Origin: JAOUGY01 sp050329955
GTDB lineage: Bacteria > Actinomycetota > Acidimicrobiia > Spongiisociales > ZC4RG35
DNA: 12,137 nt
Direction of reading: 5' to 3'
Assembly (NCBI GenBank): GCA_050329955.1
Contig: JBHJOH010000219.1
Span: 1 to 12,137, forward strand
Below the pieces are notes generated by a model that searched no databases, had not been told where the DNA came from, and was given only the letters and a program-made list of their open reading frames with translations. How positions within the stretch are numbered: position 1 is the first letter of the stretch; each line of letters begins with the position of its first letter. Made by a program: the position numbers and the translations under genes. This document shows, piece by piece, positions 1-8,503 of the stretch.

Positions 1-300
1 TCGGCGGTGGGTGCTGACCCGTTCAACCACACGTACGCGTACAACACGATCGGGAACCTGACGTCCATGACCGGGGTCGGCACCTACACCTATGACCCGG
101 CTCACAAGCATCAGGCCACCGCGGCGGGGTCGAACACGTTCTCCTACGATGTCGCCGGGAACCTGACGTCACGGACGATTGCCGGGCAGGCAACCCAGAA
201 CCTGGTGTGGGATGAGTCCTCGAGGCCCGAAACGATCACGCAGGGGACGTCCACGACTGGGTTCTTGTCGGTCGTCGACATGGATGTCGACGCTGTCTAG
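1..300 (+). CDS. RHS/YD-repeat protein, 3' fragment, C-terminally truncated
   Basis: Reading frame 1 is open from the first base and ends at TAG (298-300), so the gene begins upstream of the window. The visible ~99 residues contain YD-type repeats: YAYNTIGNLTSMTG, YTYDPAHKHQATA, FSYDVAGNLTSRT and LVWDESSRPETIT. Such repeats build the beta-cage shell of RHS, teneurin and Tc-toxin-like secreted proteins. In intact members the strand is followed by more YD repeats, the RHS core motif and a variable toxic tip. Here the repeat pattern stops after ETITQGTSTTGF and a short unrelated tail, LSVVDMDVDAV, reaches the stop codon. No core motif, toxin domain or immunity gene follows. The frame break coincides with a palindrome (273-292). 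It is probably a truncated remnant or a degenerate repeat cassette, but a naturally short C-terminus cannot be excluded. The family call is fairly safe; the functional state is unknown. Confidence 0.8.
   Translation, partial: SAVGADPFNHTYAYNTIGNLTSMTGVGTYTYDPAHKHQATAAGSNTFSYDVAGNLTSRTIAGQATQNLVWDESSRPETITQGTSTTGFLSVVDMDVDAV
273..292. repeat. 20-bp perfect palindrome at the RHS 3' end
   Basis: CGTCGACAT, a 2-nt spacer GG, then ATGTCGACG form a perfect 9-bp inverted repeat. It lies inside the last codons of the RHS fragment, exactly where YD-repeat similarity ends. The spacer is too short for a full hairpin, so a protein-binding site or a recombination or junction scar is more likely than a terminator. 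Function is unknown. Confidence 0.6.
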
Positions 301-328
301 GCGTCTGCACCGATGCGGATCGGGATGG

Positions 329-355
329 CTGCCCCCGTGCTGGACGACGGGGCAG
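329..355. terminator. Hairpin between convergent RHS fragment and VOC gene
   Basis: CTGCCCC (329-335) pairs with GGGGCAG (349-355) around a 13-nt loop. An alternative fold is CCCCG (333-337) with CGGGG (348-352). It fills the 55-nt gap between two convergent stop codons (300 on plus, 356 on minus). There is no T-tract on either strand, so it would be a GC-rich, L-shaped, bidirectional terminator of the kind common in actinobacteria. Confidence 0.45.
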
Positions 356-778
356 TCACGCGATATGCCCGTCTTCGTCGAGCGGCGAGAACGGGTTGTG
401 GGCGAATTCCCACAGGTGCCCGTCGGGGTCTGCAACGTAAGACGAGTAACCGCCCCAGTCGGTCTCGAACGGCGAGCGCACCGGCGTCGCGCCGCAGGCC
501 ACCGCATGGGCGAAGGCAGCGTCCACCTCCGAGCGGGATGCCTGGTTCTGGGCCAACGTCATGGCGCCGGTCTTCAGCCGCTCCACCGGTAGGCCGGTTT
601 CCGCCGCCAGCCCTTCCAGCGTGAACAGTCCGAGCTTCTGCCCACGCATCGCATAGAAGGCTACGTCGTCCGTGGCGCTTTCCACCTCCCAGCCGAGCGT
701 TTCGTAGAAGGCCCGTGAGCGGCCCAGATCGGCGGCGCAGAGAGTGATGAACGTCACCCGGTTGAATGGAAATGACAC
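356..778 (-). CDS. VOC (glyoxalase/bleomycin-resistance fold) family protein
   Basis: This 140-residue protein has the size and motifs of a single-chain vicinal-oxygen-chelate protein with two beta-alpha-beta-beta-beta modules. The N-terminal strand and helix read RVTFITLCAADLGRSRAFYE, and the second module ends in YVADPDGHLWEFAHNP. Family members are dioxygenases, lyases, isomerases or drug-binding proteins, so substrate cannot be named. The C-terminal metal-ligand-type Glu is present (E124 in WEF), but the first strand has no His at the usual position, so canonical metal binding is doubtful. Translation is proposed from GTG at 778, with AGAAGGG 12-13 nt upstream. A GTG at the RVTF valine is an alternative. 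The gene has the same orientation as the six-gene module but sits 159 nt downstream of it, so co-transcription is possible and not shown. Confidence 0.85.
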   Translation of the reverse strand: MSFPFNRVTFITLCAADLGRSRAFYETLGWEVESATDDVAFYAMRGQKLGLFTLEGLAAETGLPVERLKTGAMTLAQNQASRSEVDAAFAHAVACGATPVRSPFETDWGGYSSYVADPDGHLWEFAHNPFSPLDEDGHIA

Positions 779-937
779 GGCGAGTGATGCCCTTCTGTTT
801 CCTTCGAGCTGGCACGGTCTCGGCCGGGCGGCAAGCTCATTCCTCGACGGACGCCCTCCCCCTGCGCCGTCATGAGCCAGTCGAGGGCGAAGGTCCGGTT
901 CGCCTGGATCTTAACCGTGAACGGCGAACGGCCGCCG

Positions 938-1179
938 TCACCCAACCTTGCTGGTGACCAGACCCGTGATCTTGGCGATGGACTCGAAGTTCTCGGGGAC
1001 GAGCTCTTCGTCGTCGATCTCGATGTCGTATTCGGTTTCGAGGAACGAGATGATCTTGAAGATGCCGAGGGAGTCCACCACTTCTTTCTCGAGGAGCGGG
1101 TAGTCGGCGGTCAGGTCTTCGGGGGTGCCGTCCCAGCTCAGCTCGCTGGCGATGAAGTCCCGGATGCCGGTCTCGATGC

Positions 1180-1183
<4 letters not shown>
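938..1183 (-). CDS. Acyl/peptidyl carrier protein, stand-alone
   Basis: An 81-residue acidic protein with the carrier-protein fold. The phosphopantetheine attachment motif is VVDSLG with Ser38. It is followed by the recognition helix IFKIISFLETEYDIEIDDEE and the PENFESIAKI helix. It would carry an acyl or aminoacyl group as a thioester in the cytoplasm. The start is ATG at 1183, because AAGGAG lies 7 nt upstream inside the 3' end of the adenylation gene and the ATG overlaps that gene's TGA (ATGA, 1180-1183). The longer frame upstream is only the shadow of the adenylation gene. Translational coupling to a single-substrate adenylation enzyme makes that enzyme the likely loader. This is the last gene of the module; no phosphopantetheinyl transferase is in the window. 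Confidence 0.93.
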
Positions 1184-2750
<1,567 letters not shown>

Positions 2751-2754
<4 letters not shown>

Positions 2755-3917
2755 GCGTCCACCGGCAGTCCCTGGAGTTTGGCGATCGTGTTGCGCATCG
2801 TCTCCGACGTTCCGGCCCAGATGGTGGCGGCCAGGCTGTCGCGGACGTGCTGCTGGATTTCGTGGTCGTAGAGGAAGCCGCGCACGCCGAACGGTTGCAT
2901 GGCGTCGAGCATGAACTGTTTGTACGTCTCGGTGACGAACAGCTTGGTGGCGGCGATGTCCTGCATCAGCGGTTGGGTGGACCCTCCCACCGACAGTCGC
3001 CCGGCGACGTCGTAGACGGCCATTCGCGCCATCTTGTGGCTGGTCACCAGGTCGGCGACCCGGGATGAGACCTGCTGGAACGAGCCGATGGGAGCGCCAT
3101 AGGCCTCACGGGTGCGGGTCCAGTCGGTGACGAGACCGAGAACCCGCCGCATCGGGCCCAACAGGGCGGCGAGCACCGCCGACCGTTCCCAGCCCACGGA
3201 TTCGGTGAGGACGTTGAGGCCGGCACCGGGCCGACCCACCACATGGGTCTTCGGCACCCTGACATCCTCGAAGACCAGCTCACCCATCCGGACGGTACGG
3301 AAGCCGACCTTCTCGAAGTCCCGCCCATACGAGGCACCGGGGCTCCGCATGTCCACCACGAAGGCACTGAGCGCGAAGGGGGAGCGACCCTCTCCGGTGA
3401 GGGCGAACACCAGGGCGACATCAGCCATGGGGGCGTTGGTGATGTAGGCCTTGGCTCCGTTCAACACCCAGCTGTCGCCGTCTTTGACCGCCCGGGTCGA
3501 CGTGGAGTAGATGTCGCTACCGGACGCCTCTTCGGTGAAGGCGTAGGCCAGTGCCAGATCTCCGGCGATCGCCGGGCGGACGACCATCTCACGGATCTCC
3601 TCGGAAGCCATCATCAGCAGCGGCATCTGCACCCCGAACACCTGTGATGCCATCGCATAGAGCATTCCGCTGTCGGTGATGGCGGTTCCGATGCCCTCGA
3701 AGGCGGCCACGGCGTGTGCCACCGACCGGCCCCTGCCACCCATTTCTTCGGGCATGCACACCCCGAGCGCCCCGGCGGCGGCGGCCGCCTTCCACAGCTC
3801 GGGGTCATAACCGCTCGGGTCATCCCAGTCCTGTCGTGGCGTGGCGAGCCGTTCGGATGCGATGCCCTCGAATTCCCCTCGGGTCTCGTCGAGGGATGAG
3901 TCCTGCCACGGCTGCAT
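2751..3917 (-). CDS. Acyl-CoA-dehydrogenase-fold flavoprotein B (possible aminoacyl-carrier dehydrogenase)
   Basis: A 388-residue protein of normal ACAD length. FAD/substrate loops are visible at AFTEEASGSD (126-135) and AYITNAP (157-163), and the C-terminal FAD-contact region is VRDSLAATIWAGTSE (358-372). In medium- and short-chain ACADs this last segment carries the catalytic Glu (YEGT). Here it is Ala368 (WAGT). A Glu does occur at W243-E244-R245 in helix G, the position used by isovaleryl- and long-chain-type dehydrogenases. As I recall, prolyl-carrier-protein oxidases such as AnaB also use that position. The enzyme is therefore probably active with a relocated base. Together with the adjacent ligase and carrier it fits dehydrogenation of a carrier-bound substrate. 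The gene starts 2 nt after the stop of the other ACAD gene and overlaps the ligase ATG by 4 nt. Ordinary acyl-CoA oxidation remains possible. Confidence 0.9.
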
Positions 3918-3919
3918 GC

Positions 3920-5137
3920 TTACCAGTAGCTCTCTTCGAGCTTGGTCACATCGGTGCCGAGCGAAGCCTTGCCGACGTAGCGGAGGCAGTCGTCGCTCTT
4001 GGCCGGCATCAGACCGCCGCAGCGGGCATCTCGGTACAGGCGTTCGAGCGGCATGCGTTTGGAGATGGTGGATCCGCCACAGATGCGAATCGCCATCGAA
4101 GCGAGCTCCGGTGCAACCTCGCCTACCAGGTACTTCGCCCGATGGATCGCAACGTTGGCTTCCTCGGTGCCCGGTTGCTTCGTGACCAGCCGGGCGGCCT
4201 CATAGGTGACCGCTCTGGCCGAGGCGAGCTTGATGTCCATCTCGCCGATCTGGTACTGCACCACGGGGTCGTCGGCGCCGGTGCGGTCGGTGCCGGCGAT
4301 TGCCTTCTTGGCCAGGTAATCGGTGGTGAATTCCATGATGGCGGCGCTGATCCCCAGGTAGGCGCCGTTGTATCCGCCCACCTGCCAGTGCGGTTGGCTC
4401 AGGAGCTTGTAGAACGCCATGCCCTCGCTCCCCATGAACAGCAGCTCCTTGGGGACGAACACGTCCTCGAGGTAGACGGTGTTCGAAGTGGTGGCGCGCA
4501 TGCCGAGAACGTCCCACACCTCTTCGATGGTGATGCCCGGCGAGTCCTTGGCGATACAGAAGTACGAGAGAGTCGGCACCGATCCTGTGGTGTCGGCGGC
4601 GGGTCGGGCCGCCACCACGTAGTAGTCGGCGAATCCGGCCATCGACACGAACGACTTGACGCCGTTGAGGATGTAGCCGTCCTCGGTTCGTTGATAGGTG
4701 GTCTTCAGCTGGCTGTACTTGGCGCCAACGCCCGGCTCGGTGGTGGCCGATGCGAACACCTTGCCGCCCTCGATCGCCTGGGAGAACAGCCAGTCAGCGA
4801 ATCCCCGCATGCGGTCGCCGTGACGGCCGGGAATCTCAGCGAGGTCGAGCTCGGCCACACCACCCATCACGATGTTGTGCATGTTGAAGGTGAGGGCGGT
4901 GGCGGCATGACCCTTGCCGATCTGCTCCAACACCTTGGTGTAGGTCAGAAAGTCCGCGCCCATCCCGCCTTTCGAGGCGGGAACCATGATCCCGAGCAGA
5001 CCGGCTGCCGTGAGGTCGGCGAAATCCTGGACCGGAAAGGAGCCTTCCCGATCGTGGGTCACCGCCCGGGTCGCGAACACCTGGCCCAGCTCGGACGCGA
5101 GGTTGATGACGTGTTCCGGATCGAGCGTCGTTTCCAT
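3920..5137 (-). CDS. Acyl-CoA-dehydrogenase-fold flavoprotein A lacking both known catalytic bases
   Basis: A 405-residue ACAD-family protein. The FAD loop ATTEPGVGAK (131-140) and the GVKSFVSMAG segment (159-168) are well preserved, as is the C-terminal CGGSTISKRMPLERLYRDAR (353-372). The stretch aligned with the catalytic YEGT reads LMPAK, with Pro378 in place of Glu. The helix-G position used by isovaleryl-type enzymes is Gln252 (HWQVGG). Neither known base is present, so it may use another residue, act as an acyl or flavin partner of flavoprotein B, or catalyse a different reaction such as flavin monooxygenation. ATG at 5137 has GGGAG with a 6-nt spacer. A 129-nt gap with a hairpin separates it from the hydrolase gene upstream, so it may head its own transcript with flavoprotein B, ligase and carrier. 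Confidence 0.88.
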   Translation of the reverse strand: METTLDPEHVINLASELGQVFATRAVTHDREGSFPVQDFADLTAAGLLGIMVPASKGGMGADFLTYTKVLEQIGKGHAATALTFNMHNIVMGGVAELDLAEIPGRHGDRMRGFADWLFSQAIEGGKVFASATTEPGVGAKYSQLKTTYQRTEDGYILNGVKSFVSMAGFADYYVVAARPAADTTGSVPTLSYFCIAKDSPGITIEEVWDVLGMRATTSNTVYLEDVFVPKELLFMGSEGMAFYKLLSQPHWQVGGYNGAYLGISAAIMEFTTDYLAKKAIAGTDRTGADDPVVQYQIGEMDIKLASARAVTYEAARLVTKQPGTEEANVAIHRAKYLVGEVAPELASMAIRICGGSTISKRMPLERLYRDARCGGLMPAKSDDCLRYVGKASLGTDVTKLEESYW

Positions 5138-5225
5138 GAAAATCTCCCAATCACCCTGGTGCCGCGGCCCACCCCGAACCTTTCGGAACCCTTCTGCAAA
5201 CTCCCCGCCCCGCCCGACAGAGTAG

Positions 5226-5260
5226 TTCCAACCACGGTCAGGCCAAGCGGAAGGTTGGGA
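5226..5260 (-). terminator. Inverted repeat in the only loose junction of the module
   Basis: TTCCAACC (5226-5233) pairs with GGTTGGGA (5253-5260), eight pairs including one G-U, around a 19-nt loop. It begins 7 nt downstream of the stop of the Cys-hydrolase gene on the minus strand and lies before the ACAD gene. There is no T-tract. A smaller hairpin, CCGAA-CCT-TTCGG, is at 5174-5186. It could be a weak terminator, an attenuator or an mRNA-processing site that separates expression of the two halves. Confidence 0.35.
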
Positions 5261-5266
5261 CGAAAA

Positions 5267-6184
5267 TCAGGGGTGTCGGAGAGCGGCGGTGCTCCGGTCG
5301 ATCCAGTCGAATGTCAATGACAGGAACGCCTCCTGGCCGTTGACCGCCGGGAATCCATGGATGACGCCGGGGAGGTCTCGGGCCACCTCCACGGTGTCAC
5401 CGGCCCGATCCAGGATCGCTCCGAGCCTGCCCTCCTTGGCACGATCGAACTCCCTCAGCAATGGATCATCTACTCCGTAGGCGATGAGCACCGGCACCCG
5501 GCGCTCAACCATCACTTCTAGCGGCTCCAGGAGTTGTCTGCTCACCCACCACAAGGGGTCTCGTGCGCCTGGCGGCTTGACTCCGCCCGTCAGCTTCCTG
5601 GTGACCTGCTTCAGCTTGCTTCGAGCGAGCTTGATGTAGAAGGTGCGCCGCACAGGGTCGGTGAGTCCTTTGAACGTCTTCGCCCTGAGCGCCAACGAGG
5701 CGTACTCGCCGATCGAGCGGTCGCGTGCCATGCGTTCCGCCACCGCCTCGGTACGTTCGTAGCTTCCAACCGGCGGGGTCGCCATCAGGACGCCGGCGAC
5801 ATCGTCGAGAAGGGGGGCGGTGGAGAGCGCGGTGCGCGACGAGAAGCACGCTCCGGCCAGCACGATCGGTCCGGCTCCGTGGTTACGCAGCACCTGGGCG
5901 GCGGCCACGGCATCCTCGGTGAAGGGTGCACTCAGACGGAGTTCACCGACCGTGCCGGTGGACTCACCCAACCCGTGATAGTCGAACCGAAAGCAGGTAT
6001 AGCCCCGCCCCGCCAGCTCACGGGATATCCGGACCGCCAGCCGGTTGCGTTGCAGAGACACATTCACGGTGTCACCGCCTTGGATCACGAGCACGCCCAC
6101 ACCGTTGGGTTGCTCGGGGTGAGAGACGATCCCAAACAGGTGGGAGCCGACGGCGTCGAAGAAGACCGGTGTCTCACGTGTCAT
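5267..6184 (-). CDS. Alpha/beta hydrolase with Cys at the nucleophile position (exosortase-hydrolase-1-like)
   Basis: A 305-residue cytoplasmic alpha/beta-hydrolase protein without a signal peptide. FDYHGLGESTG (68-78) is the conserved loop after strand 4. The nucleophile elbow reads LAGACFSS, so the usual GxSxG is G111-A-C113-F-S115 with Cys as candidate nucleophile. The acid is D239 or D240 in YGVDDPL and the His is H276 in GVIHGF. From memory, Cys-nucleophile hydrolases of this architecture occur as the first of two paired exosortase-A-associated hydrolases; no exosortase is in this window. A Cys nucleophile suits thioester or acyl transfer, consistent with the carrier-protein module. The start at 6184 is set by GGAGGA 6 nt upstream and the ATGA overlap with the preceding gene. 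A 35-residue longer in-frame start at 6289 would run deep into that gene and is rejected. Confidence 0.85.
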   Translation of the reverse strand: MTRETPVFFDAVGSHLFGIVSHPEQPNGVGVLVIQGGDTVNVSLQRNRLAVRISRELAGRGYTCFRFDYHGLGESTGTVGELRLSAPFTEDAVAAAQVLRNHGAGPIVLAGACFSSRTALSTAPLLDDVAGVLMATPPVGSYERTEAVAERMARDRSIGEYASLALRAKTFKGLTDPVRRTFYIKLARSKLKQVTRKLTGGVKPPGARDPLWWVSRQLLEPLEVMVERRVPVLIAYGVDDPLLREFDRAKEGRLGAILDRAGDTVEVARDLPGVIHGFPAVNGQEAFLSLTFDWIDRSTAALRHP

Positions 6185-7035
6185 GGACGGTCCTCCGCCA
6201 ACCAGCCGGCGGTCAGATCGACCAGGGCGGCGTCGAGGGCCACGCCCTCGTCGGGTCTCAGCAGGTTCACATCCTGATGGAACCACCATGCCTCCTCGAA
6301 CTCGAGGGGATGAACCGTGGCGGGTCGACCGGCCGCCTCGGCCGTTGCCGTCACGGTGGCGATGTCCTTGCGGATGTCGGTGGAACGGCCCAGCTGTGCA
6401 ACCAGCACCGGGCCGGTGCCGGAGCCGAATTCGAGGGTTGTGGTCACCGAGCTGTCCCGCAACCCGCTGGTCACCGAAAACCCGGCGATGTCGAGCGACC
6501 CGGTGGTGGCGAACTCCTCTTCGAGATCGGCGGCGGTCCTGCCGGCACCGTGTTTCACTCCGAGGATCAGTACCGCCCGGGTGAGTTCCCGGAAATAGCG
6601 TTTGCCGTCATTGACCGGCTCCCACAATGCGATACGCGATGCGGGACCGGTGACCGCCGTCGTGGCGAGGGCGGCAAGTCGAGTGGACACCACGTCGACC
6701 GTGCCGGGCCCGGCAACGTCGAGCAGGTGGCCGGCGGCGGAGGAGGCATCGGCGGTCATGGTCTCGATGGTCAGCTCCGAGGCGTGGCCGTAGCTGTTGC
6801 CGGTACCCCGATAATGGAACCGCTGCACGGCGAAACCCAGCGTCGCCAGCCGACGGCCGAGTAGCACCTCCCGGCGGTTGTTCTTGAGGAACTCGGAATG
6901 AAGTGGCGAGCAGATGAGCACTCGGCCGACCGGATCCGAGGCAGGGACATGAGTCACGCCGAACAGTTCACCGAAGAAACCCACCCGTTCGGTCGTGCCG
7001 TCACCCAGCTGCAATGTCGTCGACCTTGCGTCCAT
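6181..7035 (-). CDS. Alpha/beta-hydrolase-like protein without nucleophile (exosortase-hydrolase-2-like)
   Basis: A 284-residue protein and the first gene of the module. It keeps alpha/beta-hydrolase landmarks, namely a GRVLICSPLHSEFLKNNRRE stretch (37-56) and FHYRGTGNSYG (73-83). The nucleophile elbow, however, reads VVSTRLAALA, with Arg119 where Ser would be, so no classical triad is possible. The motif LWEPVNDGKRYFRELTR (137-153) resembles, from memory, the LWQPV-x2-GK signature of the second hydrolase of exosortase-A-associated pairs, which likewise has Arg at the elbow. It may be a non-catalytic partner or regulator of the neighbouring Cys hydrolase, whose ATG overlaps this gene's TGA. 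ATG at 7035 has only a poor GAGG 2 nt upstream. A TATGCT box ending 8 nt before the ATG suggests a leaderless or very short 5' UTR transcript. Confidence 0.8.
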   Translation of the reverse strand: MDARSTTLQLGDGTTERVGFFGELFGVTHVPASDPVGRVLICSPLHSEFLKNNRREVLLGRRLATLGFAVQRFHYRGTGNSYGHASELTIETMTADASSAAGHLLDVAGPGTVDVVSTRLAALATTAVTGPASRIALWEPVNDGKRYFRELTRAVLILGVKHGAGRTAADLEEEFATTGSLDIAGFSVTSGLRDSSVTTTLEFGSGTGPVLVAQLGRSTDIRKDIATVTATAEAAGRPATVHPLEFEEAWWFHQDVNLLRPDEGVALDAALVDLTAGWLAEDRP

Positions 7036-7043
7036 TGCCTCGC

Positions 7044-7049
7044 AGCATA
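7044..7049 (-). promoter_or_regulatory. Possible -10 box of the six-gene module
   Basis: TATGCT on the minus strand fits the actinobacterial TANNNT -10 pattern. It lies 8 nt before the ATG at 7035, which would give an almost leaderless mRNA and would explain the poor ribosome-binding site. No convincing -35 is seen 16-18 nt upstream. Confidence 0.25.
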
Positions 7050-7113
7050 GGGTCAGGAATCAGCCGAGTGGCTCGCAGTGAATGCAGAGACTTGGGTTGG
7101 CTTTGGTGTCCCC

Positions 7114-7140
7114 TTGACCTCCACACCGGCACGCTACGGA
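7114..7140 (+). promoter_or_regulatory. Possible promoter of the SLH-protein gene
   Basis: TTGACC (7114-7119) is a good -35 match, followed after 15 nt by TACGGA (7135-7140) as a weak -10. It lies in the 165-nt divergent gap between the module and the SLH gene. The short spacer and imperfect -10 make this tentative. Confidence 0.25.
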
Positions 7141-7173
7141 CTCCTCGACCAGGGAACGGGGACGTAGGGGGAG

Positions 7174-7227
7174 ATGAGCATCCGGGAGGAGCAACGGGAA
7201 ATGAGCAACGGGAATGAGCAACGGGAG
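7174..7227 (+). repeat. 13-14-nt tandem repeat, each unit with a start-like ATG and purine-rich tract
   Basis: GAGCAACGGGA occurs exactly at 7189-7199, 7203-7213 and 7216-7226. A diverged copy, ATGAGCATCCGGGA, is at 7174-7187. Spacings are 14 and 13 nt. The units bring ATGs at 7174, 7201 and 7214, each near GGGAA/GGGAG, and another ATG follows at 7228. ATGs 7174, 7201 and 7228 are in the SLH-gene frame and 7214 is not, so unit gain or loss would alter the start region. Confidence 0.7.
7185..7191 (+). promoter_or_regulatory. Ribosome-binding site chosen for the SLH-protein gene
   Basis: GGAGGAG ends 9 nt before ATG 7201 and is the strongest Shine-Dalgarno in the start region. A rival is GGGAG (7223-7227), 9 nt before GTG 7237, which would give a shorter and more typical signal peptide beginning MKRSRW. 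Confidence 0.5.
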
Positions 7228-8436
7228 ATGGGCAGCGTGAAGCGATCTCGATGGTTGGGCGGTTCACCGGGCACGCTCGTTGCGCTCTTCGCGGTGCTCG
7301 TCGGGGGATCCCTCGCCGGCCTGACCGGGCCGGCGAGGGCCGCACCGGGAGAAATCGGCGTACTCGGATGCTCCAACACCGCTATCGCCGCCATCGGATA
7401 CCACCAGGTGTCGGAAGTCGGTCGCCTGTGGCACGCATCTGTCGACGACAACCCCTTCGCCGACTACTGGGGCAACGACATCGTGAAGTGGGCCGATGTC
7501 GACGGTCAGGGCCGCAGCCCCTGGGCGGCCTTCGAGGCCGAGCTGGTGGCCAATCCGGCCACCACCGCAGTCTGGCTCCAGCTGTGCGTTCGCGCCGAAA
7601 CCCCCGGGTCGACCGACACGGTCGACACGATCGTCACCGAGATCAGACAGCGCCTGCCGCAGGCCACCATCTATGCGAGCCCGCTCGACGACACCCCCGG
7701 TTGCACGATCGGGGACCCAGCGCGCTCTCTCGAGTACGTGGATCACCTTGTGGGCACCGGTCAGGCGTTGCGGGGTCCCACCATGAGCCCGCTGCCGTCC
7801 GACCAGGTCAAAGGCTGCCACGCCTCGGGCGCCGGAATCGACCTCCATGGCGCAGACCTGGCGGCCTTCTTCGACGACGGTGCCATGCCCCCTCCCGACG
7901 GCCAGTCCCCGGGCTTCGCCGACGTCGGAGCGGATCACGTGTTCGCAGAAGACATCGCCTGGCTGGCAGACCAGGGCATCACCCGCGGGTGCAACCCTCC
8001 CGCCAACGACCGGTTCTGTCCTGACGAGCGAGTGTCCCGCGCCCAGATGGCGGCATTCCTCGTACGGGCTTTGCTGTTGCCTCCGTCCGACTTCGACGCC
8101 TTCGCAGACGACACCGGTTCGGTGTTCGAGAGCGACATCGACGCCTTCGCCGCGGCCGGCATCACCTCCGGGTGCGGGCCGGCCGCATTCTGCCCCGACG
8201 ACCCGGTCACCCGGGCGCAGATGGCGACGTTCCTCGTCAATGCCTTCGGGCTGGCCGGGGGCGATGGTGCCGATCTCTTCATCGATGACGCCGGCGTGCA
8301 CGAACCGGACATCGACATCCTCGGCACCTCGGGCGTGACCCAAGGCTGCAATCCACCGGTCAACGATCGCTACTGCCCCGACGAGCCGGTCACCAGGGGT
8401 CAGATGGCGGCGTTCTTGAGACGGGTGGAGGGGTGA
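7201..8436 (+). CDS. Secreted protein with unidentified N-terminal domain and three SLH-like repeats
   Basis: With start 7201 the product is 411 residues. A signal peptide is visible: basic VKRSRW, a hydrophobic core (about 24-41) and cleavage near ARAA (45-48). Residues about 50-235 form a domain I do not recognise with certainty. It opens with VLGCSNTAIAA, reminiscent of the GDS nucleophile block of SGNH hydrolases (Ser58, with Cys replacing Asp). A KGCHASGAGIDLHG segment (204-217) could supply His, but the call is weak. Three SLH-like repeats follow at about 237-297, 298-356 and 357-411, each with the pattern GIT-x-GC...FCPD...V(T/S)R-x-QMA-x-FL. Each repeat has a Cys pair that may form a disulphide. 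Such repeats usually tether proteins to the cell envelope. ATG 7228 and GTG 7237 are alternative starts. The gene is divergent from the six-gene module. Confidence 0.87.
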   Translation: MSNGNEQREMGSVKRSRWLGGSPGTLVALFAVLVGGSLAGLTGPARAAPGEIGVLGCSNTAIAAIGYHQVSEVGRLWHASVDDNPFADYWGNDIVKWADVDGQGRSPWAAFEAELVANPATTAVWLQLCVRAETPGSTDTVDTIVTEIRQRLPQATIYASPLDDTPGCTIGDPARSLEYVDHLVGTGQALRGPTMSPLPSDQVKGCHASGAGIDLHGADLAAFFDDGAMPPPDGQSPGFADVGADHVFAEDIAWLADQGITRGCNPPANDRFCPDERVSRAQMAAFLVRALLLPPSDFDAFADDTGSVFESDIDAFAAAGITSGCGPAAFCPDDPVTRAQMATFLVNAFGLAGGDGADLFIDDAGVHEPDIDILGTSGVTQGCNPPVNDRYCPDEPVTRGQMAAFLRRVEG

Positions 8437-8462
8437 GGGACGTAACGCGGAACGCCCGGAAG

Positions 8463-8493
8463 GTAGAACGTAGAACGTAGAACGCAGAACGTA
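8463..8493. repeat. Heptamer tandem array 1 (GTAGAAC)
   Basis: Three exact GTAGAAC units at 8463-8483 are followed by GCAGAAC (8484-8490) and a partial GTA. The array lies 26 nt after the SLH-gene stop, in a convergent intergenic spacer. The upstream bases (ACGCGGAACGCCCGGAA) look like decayed units. Confidence 0.85.
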
Positions 8494-8503
8494 CTGGACC
8501 GGA

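Noticed and set aside
852..889. CGCCCTC/GAGGGCG inverted repeat downstream of the carrier-protein gene as a terminator
   Set aside because: The loop is 24 nt, competing pairings exist (GACGG/CCGTC, TCGAC/GTCGA) and no T-tract follows; too weak to list as a feature.
3716..5320. Plus-strand open frame (534 codons) opposite the first ACAD gene
   Set aside because: Antisense shadow of a motif-complete ACAD gene, with no ribosome-binding site or domain of its own.
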